Origin: Deltaproteobacteria bacterium
GTDB taxonomy: Bacteria; Acidobacteriota; Thermoanaerobaculia; Multivoradales; JAHZIX01
Assembly: GCA_022601195.1 (NCBI GenBank)
Contig: JAHZIX010000002.1
Span: 62,001 to 126,000, forward strand
DNA: 64,000 nt
Reading direction: 5' to 3'
The notes under the pieces are model-generated. The model was not told the DNA's origin and searched no databases. It worked only from the letters and a program-made list of their open reading frames with translations. The stretch's first letter is position 1; each line of letters starts with the position of its first letter. Below are positions 15,735 through 25,127 of the stretch, one piece after another. Position numbers and translations under genes: made by a program.

Positions 15735-18074
15735 CTAGCTCCCCGGCTCTGCGTTGGGTTCAGGACCTTCGAGATACTTGTTCAGAGACTCGGTGAGAAG
15801 CGGTAGACGATTGCCGGAGGTCTCATCGATGAAACGGCGGCTCTGCCTCACCGTCCAGGTCGGTTTGCTCCCATAGGTGAGCCGGGGCGAGTCATTCTTG
15901 GTTCCCACCTTGGCGTCCAATCGAGACAGGACCTCTCGGGCAGCCGCCGGGCGACCGATGGCATCGAAGCTCGCCGCCAACTGGATGTAGATCCGCTGCT
16001 GACCAGGAAACTCAGAGATCGCACTCTGCAAGACTTCGATCGCTTCGGCCACTTTCTTGTCCATGCTCAGTAGAGAGGCCATCTGCTGGTAGGCGACGAC
16101 TCGAACCCAAGACTTGGTTCCGGTTTCGAGGACCCGTTCGAATAGCCTCCTGGCTTGCTTACTCTTGCCAATTCGCTGGAGATTCACCGCCAAGCGCAGC
16201 CGCGCCTCGGTCATTTTGGGTCGTACCTCTACTAAATGCTCGAGAATGGCCGCAGCGGCCTCGTACTCGCTATAGCTCTCCAGAATCACTCCGAGGCCCA
16301 ATAGCGCCGCCTGATCATCCGGGTCGTATTCCAGCGCGACTTCAAAAGCATTGCGAGCCCCCGGCACGGAACCGATCTTCTGAAGATAGCCGCCGATACT
16401 GACAAGGTTCGCCGCAGCGATCCGCCGGGCTCCTTCCGAGCCGCTCAACTCGACATAGGAGTTGGCGAGTTGATACGCCATCCCCCGTGAGTGCCTCGCC
16501 AGCAGGTAGTTCTTGTTTCGATGGTGCCGTCGGTAGATATTTGCGTGAAACCGCACTAGAGGAACCAAAATCTCCGGATGCTCCCGCGCCAGTTCCAAGG
16601 CCGCGTCCACTTGATCGACCCCCGAAAGCCCTCCCCGGCGCTTCGCTGCCTCGCCAGAGAGTTGAGAATGCTCCATTCGAGTCAGCAGCAAGGAAGCTGG
16701 GGGGGCATTCTCGAACTTTGGATCCAGGAGCGCTTCCGCATAGGCTGCCATCCACCGCTCGAGAGTCATGGCCCGGCGACGCTCAGCGTTGGAGAGCTCC
16801 TCAATTTCCGTGTCTTCCGGCAAAGGAGCTGGCGTCCGAAGCTGAGTCCAGACCGGCAGCTGGGAACCAAACTCGGCGGGAAGCACTACGATCGAAATGG
16901 CTCCTTTCAAGGGCTCCGGCGGGACCTCGGAAACATCTAGGCCCTCCTTCCGCTTGACTTCGGCGAGGGGATCCTCGGGCACTTCCCCGCGCAACTCGAG
17001 AAAGTACTGTCCAGGTCGGACACCGGTAGCCGGCAGCTCGACGGGAAAAAGGTTGAGCCCCTCGGGACCCGCCACGGCCTCTCCGCGGCGAACGAGGCTC
17101 ATGTGGAAAATGGACTGGCGATCAGAAAGGGTCAGCAAATGAGCCTTCAGCTCCCCCTCGAGAGCTGTAGCAGCGACAAAGAAAGAGGCAGGACGACCAC
17201 TGTGGATCACCGGGAATGTCGATGGGATCCCCCCCTGGCCGCCGAGATTCCAGGGCGGAAGGGAAACCGGCTGCTCGTCTTTGGTGGCCTGGTTCACCAA
17301 AAGCCAGGAAGCCCCATCACTTGGGAAAATGGGAATCAGCTCAGCTGGAGGGGCTGTGGTCGAGGCCGGTACTGTGATGGGCTTGGATTGCAAGCTGAAA
17401 CGCTTCGAGCTTCGCTGGCGAACCAACACCTGGAGCGTATAACTGTCCGGCTCCAGCTCTAGCTGGCCAACGAATTTGATGCCACCGGCCTCCAGTAAAC
17501 GCCTCCCTGCCTGCTCCAAATTCACGGCGATGGCCTGAGTCAGGAATCCACCGATGCCTCCATCCGGATCTAGTGCATAAGCATAGATCTCCGCGATCAG
17601 GGTCTCGCTGGTATGGCCCTCCAGAAGAGACGCCGCTTCCATCTCGACCCACAGGCTGACCGGCTTCTTGACACCGTCGCCGGGCAGAGGGATCGCCTGG
17701 ACAGAAACCCCTAGCTCACCGCCCTGCTGACCGCTGAGAATGAGTGCCGCAGTGCTGGTCTCGAGGCCCCCCGTATCGGCGACTCGAACCGCTGGAGGCG
17801 CTGGCGCCTCCCCCTGAGCGAGAAGAGAAGCTGGTGGTAACACGGTGGCGGCCAGTAGCAGGCTCCATCGAGTCAGCCATGGACGTACTCGACGAGACCG
17901 AACGCTGCCCGGCCCCGGCTCCTGCCCCCAGATGCCTTTCTCAAATCCACAGGCGCTCCGCCTTGGGGCCTTCCGGCCTACAGCGTTACGGTCTGAAACG
18001 TTCCGGCCGGAACCGTCCCAGCTCGGGGCTTGTGGAATCCCGTTCTCAGTGAGCCTTTGCCCCGTATTCGCCAT
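15735..18074 (-). CDS. Secreted TPR protein between two VWA proteins
   Basis: The 779-residue protein has a long basic N-terminus, then a signal-like segment (LTRWSLLLAATVLPPASLLAQ) near residue 68. The true start may therefore be further in. A beta-rich first half with repeated GQYFLELRGEV/YTLQVLVRQR-like strands is followed by tetratricopeptide repeats from about 480 onward (AFEVALEYDPDDQAALLGLG and similar). It starts two bases after the upstream VWA gene's stop and ends four bases before the next, so the three are co-transcribed. TPRs suggest a scaffold for the flanking VWA proteins, which is inference from layout. Confidence 0.8.
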   Translation of the reverse strand: MANTGQRLTENGIPQAPSWDGSGRNVSDRNAVGRKAPRRSACGFEKGIWGQEPGPGSVRSRRVRPWLTRWSLLLAATVLPPASLLAQGEAPAPPAVRVADTGGLETSTAALILSGQQGGELGVSVQAIPLPGDGVKKPVSLWVEMEAASLLEGHTSETLIAEIYAYALDPDGGIGGFLTQAIAVNLEQAGRRLLEAGGIKFVGQLELEPDSYTLQVLVRQRSSKRFSLQSKPITVPASTTAPPAELIPIFPSDGASWLLVNQATKDEQPVSLPPWNLGGQGGIPSTFPVIHSGRPASFFVAATALEGELKAHLLTLSDRQSIFHMSLVRRGEAVAGPEGLNLFPVELPATGVRPGQYFLELRGEVPEDPLAEVKRKEGLDVSEVPPEPLKGAISIVVLPAEFGSQLPVWTQLRTPAPLPEDTEIEELSNAERRRAMTLERWMAAYAEALLDPKFENAPPASLLLTRMEHSQLSGEAAKRRGGLSGVDQVDAALELAREHPEILVPLVRFHANIYRRHHRNKNYLLARHSRGMAYQLANSYVELSGSEGARRIAAANLVSIGGYLQKIGSVPGARNAFEVALEYDPDDQAALLGLGVILESYSEYEAAAAILEHLVEVRPKMTEARLRLAVNLQRIGKSKQARRLFERVLETGTKSWVRVVAYQQMASLLSMDKKVAEAIEVLQSAISEFPGQQRIYIQLAASFDAIGRPAAAREVLSRLDAKVGTKNDSPRLTYGSKPTWTVRQSRRFIDETSGNRLPLLTESLNKYLEGPEPNAEPGS

Positions 18075-18076
18075 GT

Positions 18077-19945
18077 CTATCGTGCCCCTTCGGCCACTTC
18101 GGCGGAGGCGATAGTCGTCGGGACGTCCAGGTCTAAGCTGGCAGTAGATTCGATAGCAGCTAACTCATCTCGCACGGAGACGGCTACTTTCTGCTGCCCT
18201 TCACGCATCTTCAGCTGGACACCACAGGACGCCGGTCTTCCCAGGGCCACCAGAATTTCCTTGTTGGGAATGCGGATGGGGCACAGATGTTTGACCACTT
18301 TCGATGTGCGCCCCTTGCTGTCTCGAGCCGCGACGAACATCGAGACCTGAGCTTGGTGGAACTTCTCCCCCGGAAGTAGGACCAACTTGCCCAAGGGCAC
18401 TTGAATCCTCAAAGGAACGAGATAGTGCCCGTCTTCGTCTTCGGTCTGCTCCCGGACCTGGACAAGAATATCCAGAGGATTGTCGACCTCGGACAGGGAT
18501 AGGGCAGATAGAGTCCGTGCAGCGACTAGCTCATCCTGGGATCTCTCCAGGAAACTATCCCGAAATCTCACCTTGTAGGCCTTGTTTGCCACCTTGACCT
18601 CGATGCGCCGCACCTTTCCTTGGACCAGGCGGTTGGCCTGAAAGCCTAAGGAGTAGCGATTGCCCCAATCTTCCACCAATCCCGCCAAAACCCCTTTGAG
18701 AGAAGACGGGGTCAACCCGAATTGGCCGCCGGTTCCTTCTGCCAATAGCACCATGGATTCCTGGGCGGTACGCTCTTCGGTACCCCCAACGCTGAAATCG
18801 AAGGTGCCGAAATTGCCCCCGGCTCCTGCGGTGGTGGCAGCGGAGCCTCGCTCCGTGGCCGCCGGAGGAGCCGCGTAGAGGGTGTAAAAAGTGACGGCGC
18901 TGGCATTCGCGTGGGCGACGAGATCCCGAAATGCCTTGGTCGAATCATCTCGGCTCGCCTCGATCTGCGGGGAGATTCTCTCACTGACCCCACCCAAGCT
19001 CTCGAAGCGGCGGGAATAGGCCTCGTAGAGGGCTTCCCCGGGCCGCAGCGGCAATCCATCGCTGACGTAAACCACCGACTTTCTGCCAGGCAGGCCCGCG
19101 GCGGTATCGACGAATTGCCGCAGCACGGCGATGGTCTTCTGGACGTGCAGAAAGCGACGCTGGGAATAGGTGGTGATCTGCGGCAGCACTCCCCTCGCCT
19201 GTGCCTTGACTGAATCAGACATTTCCTCGGGGGTTCGATCGAGATCTCCCCGGGCGCCCAAGGAAGGATTGCCTGCTTCCACATTGACTCCCGCAATCTC
19301 TTCGAGAATCCGCCTCTTGTCGATATCGAAGCGCGGCCCCGAGGGACCATCTTTTTCGGCCTCGGCAATCGCCGCGAAAACATCGTGACGAGCCGAAGTG
19401 AAAGGCTGGCGAACTTCCAGGCTGGTGGAATTGGTCACCACCATCACCATGGCGTCTTCCGGCAGCTCCTCTAGAAGAAATTCCTGGAGGCGGTTGAAGA
19501 CCCGCTTGCGGTTGGAGGCCTGAATATTGGCGTCGTCAACGTAGAGGATCATCTGCAGTGGTGCCTCTTCTTGAGCCACCATCGCCGCCGCCTCCCCTGG
19601 GGTAGCTTCGCCGGCCGGCGTGTCACTTCCTTCGACGCCAGTGCCTTCGACAGCCGTGCCTTCGACGGCACTGAGATTCTGCACCTCGCCACCGTCCACG
19701 GCAAAGAAGTTGGAGACTTCCACTACCTCACCGTTCGAGGTCACTACAAAATCTTCCGGTTTCAAGCCATGGACGGGGTTGCCGTCCTTGTCGGTAACGA
19801 CGACATCCACGTTAACCACGTTAACTTCGGTAACTTCCTGGAAGACGGCTGGCCAGTCAGGCTCCTGGGCCGAGACCCCAGAGGCTCCGAACCAGGCTCC
19901 GAGACTGAAAGCTGAGGCTGCGAACACCGAGAATAACTTCGTCAT
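18077..19945 (-). CDS. VWFA-related Acidobacterial domain protein (long form)
   Basis: The 622-residue protein has a signal peptide (ending VSAQEPDW). The TIGR03436 start VVVTDKDGNPVHGLKPEDF comes next, and then a VWA-like fold with LYVDDANIQASNRKRV and SVVYVSDGLPLRPGEALYEA. The metal site DxSxS is replaced by DDANI, so metal binding is doubtful, unlike its partner at 14507-15730. Near residues 95-107 a small repeat (AVEGTAVEGTGVEGSD) is encoded by near-identical 12-15 bp units, which invites length change. It is the first gene of the VWA-TPR-VWA operon. The promoter must lie in 19946-20409. The role is unknown; a surface or envelope complex is likely. Confidence 0.87.
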   Translation of the reverse strand: MTKLFSVFAASAFSLGAWFGASGVSAQEPDWPAVFQEVTEVNVVNVDVVVTDKDGNPVHGLKPEDFVVTSNGEVVEVSNFFAVDGGEVQNLSAVEGTAVEGTGVEGSDTPAGEATPGEAAAMVAQEEAPLQMILYVDDANIQASNRKRVFNRLQEFLLEELPEDAMVMVVTNSTSLEVRQPFTSARHDVFAAIAEAEKDGPSGPRFDIDKRRILEEIAGVNVEAGNPSLGARGDLDRTPEEMSDSVKAQARGVLPQITTYSQRRFLHVQKTIAVLRQFVDTAAGLPGRKSVVYVSDGLPLRPGEALYEAYSRRFESLGGVSERISPQIEASRDDSTKAFRDLVAHANASAVTFYTLYAAPPAATERGSAATTAGAGGNFGTFDFSVGGTEERTAQESMVLLAEGTGGQFGLTPSSLKGVLAGLVEDWGNRYSLGFQANRLVQGKVRRIEVKVANKAYKVRFRDSFLERSQDELVAARTLSALSLSEVDNPLDILVQVREQTEDEDGHYLVPLRIQVPLGKLVLLPGEKFHQAQVSMFVAARDSKGRTSKVVKHLCPIRIPNKEILVALGRPASCGVQLKMREGQQKVAVSVRDELAAIESTASLDLDVPTTIASAEVAEGAR

Positions 19946-20409
19946 TGATACGACCCCCCATCGGGACTGCAGTTTCGCGATCGGAACGCGAGTCAGTGAT
20001 CGCCCCTCGGGACGGCTCGTAGGTCTGAAGACCTTATTCTAGAGCCGCTAGGGAACTCACCACAAGACGTTGGAGTTGTTCTTCTCCTTCGTCGACCCCC
20101 AAGCTTGGTTCCTACTCTAAGAAACGTATTTCACCTGCAAGAACCGCCTCGATTGGAGCGATATTCCTCCCGCCGGCAAAAAATTCTCCCACTTCAGAAA
20201 TTCCGTAACTAAGACAAGGCACACAGGAACTTCTCTGACACGAGAATGGGACTCCTTTGTTTGACCTTTTCGATCCCTGCAGATCATGGGCATCCCGGTG
20301 GACTCGCCTAGGCGGAAGAAAAAGGTGTCATTCTGCTGTCGAGACCTTCTCGCGGAATTGACCCACGAGAGCGATTCTTCTACCCTACGCCCCTTATGGG
20401 GACATTTTC
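19946..20409. other. Divergent promoter region, no gene seen
   Basis: The 464 bp lie between the VWA operon (leftward) and the chorismatase gene (rightward). No clear coding frame or strong palindrome was found. The sequence is AT-richer near 20140-20240, as expected for promoters. Confidence 0.5.
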
Positions 20410-21387
20410 ATGATTGCGCGGGGAGCCGTCCGCGACTCGCGGCGCTGCTGTGCTCCGGAACCTCCCAAGTGGGTCGCCGAACTGGTCGGGGGGCGAGAAA
20501 TCCGCTGGGCACCCAATGCAGCTCAACGGGACCTTCGCGAGAACCACCTAAGTGGCGAACGCTTCGACCTCGTCTCGCTGCTCATACCCGATGCCCTAAG
20601 CCTCGGCGAACGGCAATTAGAGCAAGCCTGCGAAGCCGCCTACAGCGAGCTAGGGCGCCGTCTAGGTGAACTCGAAGCCCCTCATCCTGTGAGAATTTGG
20701 AATTTCATTCCTGGAATCCTCCAACCTCTGGAAGAGATCGAGCACCGCTATATGACTTTCAACGCGGGGCGCTTTCACGGTCTTCGCGGTTGGTTCCCAA
20801 GACCGACGACCTTTGCCTCCTTCGTTCCCACAGCCACCGGCGTCGGTCACCCGGGAGAGGATCTCGTCATTCACTGTCTGTCCGCGCAGCAACCGGGCAC
20901 GGCGGTGGAAAACCCGCGCCAGGTCTCCTCCTACCGCTACTCCGAACGCTACGGTCGGTTGCCCCCTTGCTTTTCCCGAGCGACTCGCTTGCGAGCGCCC
21001 TTCGACCGCCAGCTCCTGGTGGGCGGAACGGCCAGCGTCTGTGGGGAAAACAGCCGGCATACGGATGATCTGCGGGCCCAGATCCTGGAGACTTTCGCCA
21101 ACCTGGCGGCAGTGGTCAGGGCCGCCGCCACCGAAGCTCCGGGGGAGTTGGAGGAGTCCATCGAAGACTCTGCAGAACATTCTCACCTGTTGAGCTGTTA
21201 TCGCTCGGTGAGAGTTTATTTCGTCCGCGAGCAAGATCTGCCGACCATCACCTCTCTCGTCGAGAGCCGATTCCGCAGCGCCGAGACGATCGAGTACTTG
21301 CAGGCGGACCTGTGCCGACCAGACCTGTTGATCGAAATCGAAGGCCTCGCCGAGCTGGCTCATCCAGCTACAGCTAGCGTAGAATAA
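20410..21387 (+). CDS. Chorismatase of the FkbO/Hyg5/XanB2 family
   Basis: The 325-residue length and the motifs fit chorismatases: RYMTFNAGRFHGLRGW in the first half, VGGTASVCGENSRHTDDL (about 203-220), and EYLQADLCRPDLLIEIEG near the C-terminus. These enzymes split chorismate without PabA-type partners. FkbO gives dihydroxycyclohexadiene carboxylate, Hyg5 gives 3-hydroxybenzoate, and XanB2 gives both 3- and 4-hydroxybenzoate. Which product is made here cannot be read with confidence. GGGGACA lies before the ATG. A flavin halogenase-like gene follows after 80 bp, so an aromatic acid may be passed on and modified. No ketosynthase or aryl-polyene gene is in the window. Confidence 0.82.
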   Translation: MIARGAVRDSRRCCAPEPPKWVAELVGGREIRWAPNAAQRDLRENHLSGERFDLVSLLIPDALSLGERQLEQACEAAYSELGRRLGELEAPHPVRIWNFIPGILQPLEEIEHRYMTFNAGRFHGLRGWFPRPTTFASFVPTATGVGHPGEDLVIHCLSAQQPGTAVENPRQVSSYRYSERYGRLPPCFSRATRLRAPFDRQLLVGGTASVCGENSRHTDDLRAQILETFANLAAVVRAAATEAPGELEESIEDSAEHSHLLSCYRSVRVYFVREQDLPTITSLVESRFRSAETIEYLQADLCRPDLLIEIEGLAELAHPATASVE

Positions 21388-21467
21388 GACGCAGAACAGG
21401 GCCTACCCAAGGCCACTCCATTGCAGCCGGATTCGACTCCTAGGACCAAAACTCGGAACCTCGAAAC

Positions 21468-22844
21468 ATGCCCTCACCTCCACGGCAACGCGACGCCCTG
21501 ATTGTCGGTGGTGGCCCCGCCGGATCCACCGCAGCGCTGCACCTGGCTCGCCGTGGTCTGAATGTGACTCTGCTGGAAGCCAGCAAATTTCCCAGATTCC
21601 GCATCGGAGAGTCCTTTTTACCAAAGGGCCTGGAGTTGATCCGCGAACTAGGCCTCGAAGAGCCCCTAAGTCGCCTCCCTCAGGTCCAGAAGCCGGGCGC
21701 CGAGTTCCTCATGGGACACGGTCGGGACGAACCTTCCTACGCCTGGTTCCAAGATGCCATGGGCGACGGTCTGAAGGAGTCCATCAATATTGCCCGAGCG
21801 CCTTTCGATTCCATGCTCCTCCATCAGGCTCGGGGGGCTGGAGCGGAGATCCGGGAGGAAACCCGGGTACGGGAAATCACTCGTTTGGAGCAGGGCAGCG
21901 TCTCCTTGCGCCTCGACGGCGGCGAGGAGCTTTCCGCCAGAGTGCTCATCGATGCATCGGGCCAGGGCACGGTGGTGGGCCGTCACCTAGGTAGCCGGCG
22001 GGTGCTGCCCCATCTCAAAAGAGTGGCTTATTTCGCTCATCTCACCCGGGTCCACCGCCCGCCTGGAGATGCCGCAGGAGTCATTTCGATCATCCTCTGC
22101 GAGGAAGGGTGGTTCTGGCTCATTCCTCTCGACGCAGAAACCACCAGCATTGGGCTGGTGATGGACGACCGGCTAGCTCGCCAGGCAGGAGTTCCCGCCC
22201 GGCATATGCTGCGCTGGGGGATCGAAAGATGTCCGGCAGTGGCAGAGCGCTGCCGATCCGCCCAGTTCCCGGAGCTCAATGAGGTAGTTGCCGATTTCAG
22301 CTATAGCTGTCGGCCCTACGCTGGACCAGGTTATTTTCTGGCTGGTGATGCGGCTACCTTCGTCGACCCCATCTTCTCCACCGGTGTCTGCCTGGCCATG
22401 GCTTCAGCCCTCGAAGCGGCTCGGGGCGTGGAAGCCATGCTCTGTGATGGGGCGAAACCAAAGTCCGTTCAGCGGCGCTATGGGAAATTCATCGACCAAA
22501 GCACCCGCCCCTTTTTCAAGTTGGTGAATCAGTTCTACAGCAAACCCTTTCGTGACCTTTTCCTGGAGGGCGAGGGCCCACTGGAGATTCACAAGGCGGT
22601 CATTGGGATACTCGCCGGGGAAGTCTTTCCTCGACCTTCTTTCCCCGTCCGATGGCGGCTGTGGATCATGGAAATCTGCCATCGCTTGCAACCACACGTG
22701 GCGTTGGTGAAGCGCCGCGAAGGCTTTTCTCTGCTGGCGGCGGAACCGGAAATCCTGCCCCGTTCGGCCCCTCTCGGGCTGCCCTCCCCGGAACTACCCC
22801 CTGCCGAGCTGCAGGTCAGCGTAGGCTCGGAAGCTCCGGGTTGA
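21468..22844 (+). CDS. FAD-dependent halogenase-like oxidoreductase
   Basis: The 458-residue flavoprotein has the N-terminal FAD motif GGGPAGSTAA (about 14-23). It then has ASKFPRFRIGESFLPKGLEL, resembling the GESLLP segment of flavin halogenases, and WFWLIP (about 215-220), which fits the WxWxIP halogenase motif. The third FAD motif is GPGYFLAGDAATFVDP. WxWxIP is known to mark flavin-dependent halogenases, although some related enzymes are hydroxylases or reductases. The gene follows the chorismatase, so a hydroxybenzoate-derived substrate is a reasonable guess. Its 3' end overlaps the convergent cytochrome gene by 29 bp. Confidence 0.75.
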   Translation: MPSPPRQRDALIVGGGPAGSTAALHLARRGLNVTLLEASKFPRFRIGESFLPKGLELIRELGLEEPLSRLPQVQKPGAEFLMGHGRDEPSYAWFQDAMGDGLKESINIARAPFDSMLLHQARGAGAEIREETRVREITRLEQGSVSLRLDGGEELSARVLIDASGQGTVVGRHLGSRRVLPHLKRVAYFAHLTRVHRPPGDAAGVISIILCEEGWFWLIPLDAETTSIGLVMDDRLARQAGVPARHMLRWGIERCPAVAERCRSAQFPELNEVVADFSYSCRPYAGPGYFLAGDAATFVDPIFSTGVCLAMASALEAARGVEAMLCDGAKPKSVQRRYGKFIDQSTRPFFKLVNQFYSKPFRDLFLEGEGPLEIHKAVIGILAGEVFPRPSFPVRWRLWIMEICHRLQPHVALVKRREGFSLLAAEPEILPRSAPLGLPSPELPPAELQVSVGSEAPG

Positions 22845-24909
22845 GATCCCGGGCTCGCCGGTCGGCTCGTAGAGCCTGTTCCCCTTGACCCAACGCCTGA
22901 TGGGCCTGAGCTAGCTGAAACCAGAGTTGGGGGCTGGAAGGCCATATCTCAGAGGCCTTGGTAAAAGCGCTCGCCGCCATATCGGCTCGTCCCAGCTTCT
23001 GAGCCAGCTGCGCCCGAAGGATCCAAGGTTGTTCCGAACGAGGATGATCGTTGATGAGGATTTGGGTGTCTTCCACCAAGCCCAAGAAATCACCAGCATG
23101 GAATCGCAATCTGGCGCGGGCCATTCGAGCACCGGCCTCCTTGGGGTTGACCGAGAGGGCGTCGGAATAGGCTGCAAGAGCTTCCGAGAGCTTCCCCTGG
23201 GATTGAAATACCAAAGCCCGCACCTGGTGAAAAAGGGCCGTCTCCTCAACCGCCGCCCAGCCTTCCGGAGCGCGACCTCGGACTGCAGCCGCGGAACCCG
23301 GCGGCGGAAAACGCTCGAAAAGGACCGCGGCTTCCGGGAGCTTCCCGAGGGTCGCCAACCCCACCGCCATCACTCCAGCCTGCCAAAGCTGCCCCTCTGG
23401 GCTAGACAACTGGGACTTCAGACGACCATCGTCAAAGATCTTCAAGGGCGAATCGGCAGCAGCAAATTGGCGATGGGGCAAATCATCTTGAGGGGGAGGA
23501 ATCGACCGTCGCACCCAATGGTCCGCACTTCGGACATGAGGTAGATCGAAGGGTTGACTGCGTCGCACGTGACAGTCCACACAGGATGCTTCGGTCCGTG
23601 GCGGCTCTCCGGTCACCTGCTCGGTGGTCAAATCGCCGGGCCGTGAGCACGACTCGTGACACTGCTGACAAGCGCGATCGAAACTGGCCACGCCTTGCTC
23701 TCTCACTCCAGTGTGGGGATCGTGGCAAGTCGTACAGGTCATGGTGCTCGCTTGGAAGCAAGCGGATTCCACAAGGCGCTCCAGCTGGCTGACGAAACGA
23801 AATTCGTCCTCCTGCTTTTCCGGCACCAGAACCGGCCAATGAACCACCGACGGCAACCCTTCTCGAGGCACTTCCCGGGTCAGCTCCAGACGAGCGTCCC
23901 CTTGCAAATGGCAGCGTGCGCAAACATCCCTTTGGATCGGCGCCGATAGGCTCCCCAAGCGCCGTAGACCAACGTTCTTGGCATCGATGGCACTGGATCC
24001 GGTCATCAGCTCCACATGGTGATCCGTCGAGCCATGGCAGGCGTCACAGGCGAAGGGAGACAGCTGGGCAAAGGCCTCCGACCCCATGGCATTGCGAGGG
24101 AAGAGAGATTCTCCTTGGCTGTCGGTGGCTGCTCTGGGGAGATCTTCGAGGCGATCCAAGGTGTGGCAGGTCAGACAATCGTGAGTGAGCTCCATATCGA
24201 TACCGGCGGAGCCCGGAGCGTTCTCGAAGGGAGACAATTTCGGTCCCTGCCCAGCGATGGTCTCCACCGGAGCAAAAAACAACCTCCCCGTTTCCTGGCC
24301 ACTCCACGGATCTACTTCTGCCGTAGCCCAGGAAGTGTCGAGGATCCCGGCGCCGATTCTGCCGACGATCCGCTGGCGTCGAGAGCCTCCGCTTCGGGTC
24401 GTCGCCAACAACCAGCCCTCGTCCCCTCGGCGGCTCAAGTCATAGCGGTTCCCGGTCTTGTCGTTGGTGACGGTGCCAACGGGCGGCTCCGTCACCGGGC
24501 CGATGCTCTCCGCCATGCCGTGCCGGAGATAGGTTTCCACGATTGGTCGATGGCAAGTAAAGCAGGCCCGCATCGGCAAGGGAACATCGGTGCTTTGGAT
24601 CTCTCGAGAAGCCTGAGAAGGGCTCACGGGAGGGGCCGTGGAAACGTCCTCCTCCGCCCCCCTTGAGGCGCTAGCTGGAGATGGAGCGGAGGCCTCAGCC
24701 GGTGCCTGGGAAGCAGCGGGAGATCTCTCGCAAGCGGAAGTGAGCAGAGCGATGCTCAGACCGACCAGGACGGCGCGGCAACCCTTGTGGGAATCATGGT
24801 CATGAGCCGAGGGACCGGTTGGGAAGCGGCCAAAACGAAACCCGCGTAAAAGTCTTCTCCACGAGGGAACCCGGGGGAGGGAGAGAAAATTCAGTAGAGA
24901 GCGGTCCAT
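22816..24909 (-). CDS. Seven-heme cytochrome c with C-terminal TPRs
   Basis: Seven CxxCH heme-binding motifs occur in order: CFTCH, CLTCH, CDACH, CARCH, CTTCH, CQQCH and CVDCH. Several are followed by further His residues that may serve as distal ligands. A hydrophobic segment before them ends in LLTSAC, a possible lipoprotein site, so the protein is periplasmic or surface-attached. The last 200 residues are tetratricopeptide repeats (ALAAYSDALSVNPKEAGARM and following). Multiheme proteins with TPRs occur in Acidobacteria and Planctomycetes; the redox partner is unknown. The start is uncertain: the ATG at 24909 is used, and the frame is open up to 25002. Confidence 0.85.
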   Translation of the reverse strand: MDRSLLNFLSLPRVPSWRRLLRGFRFGRFPTGPSAHDHDSHKGCRAVLVGLSIALLTSACERSPAASQAPAEASAPSPASASRGAEEDVSTAPPVSPSQASREIQSTDVPLPMRACFTCHRPIVETYLRHGMAESIGPVTEPPVGTVTNDKTGNRYDLSRRGDEGWLLATTRSGGSRRQRIVGRIGAGILDTSWATAEVDPWSGQETGRLFFAPVETIAGQGPKLSPFENAPGSAGIDMELTHDCLTCHTLDRLEDLPRAATDSQGESLFPRNAMGSEAFAQLSPFACDACHGSTDHHVELMTGSSAIDAKNVGLRRLGSLSAPIQRDVCARCHLQGDARLELTREVPREGLPSVVHWPVLVPEKQEDEFRFVSQLERLVESACFQASTMTCTTCHDPHTGVREQGVASFDRACQQCHESCSRPGDLTTEQVTGEPPRTEASCVDCHVRRSQPFDLPHVRSADHWVRRSIPPPQDDLPHRQFAAADSPLKIFDDGRLKSQLSSPEGQLWQAGVMAVGLATLGKLPEAAVLFERFPPPGSAAAVRGRAPEGWAAVEETALFHQVRALVFQSQGKLSEALAAYSDALSVNPKEAGARMARARLRFHAGDFLGLVEDTQILINDHPRSEQPWILRAQLAQKLGRADMAASAFTKASEIWPSSPQLWFQLAQAHQALGQGEQALRADRRARDLNPELPSLR

Positions 24910-25068
24910 AGCAGTCGTCTCGAGGATGCCCGTAGGCCCCATCGTAACGGGGCCTCGAGAGAAGTTAGGGAAAGCCGAGCAGGACTCGTTGCCCGTCAGC
25001 AAAGTATCAACACAGAGACTCAGAACCCCGGGGACTCAAACCTCCGGGAACTCAGGACACTGATAACT

Positions 25069-25127
25069 CAGGGCACTGGTCGGTCAGGGCACTGGTCGGT
25101 CAGGGCACTGGTCGGTCAGGGCTCTGG
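25069..25127. repeat. 16-bp tandem repeat
   Basis: The unit CAGGGCACTGGTCGGT is present three times (25069-25084, 25085-25100, 25101-25116), with a partial fourth copy to 25127 that runs into the 3' end of the reductase gene. Degenerate copies precede it. It looks like a slippage-prone minisatellite. Confidence 0.85.

Noticed and set aside
25069-25127. Tandem repeat considered as a CRISPR array
   Set aside because: Units are directly adjacent without spacers.
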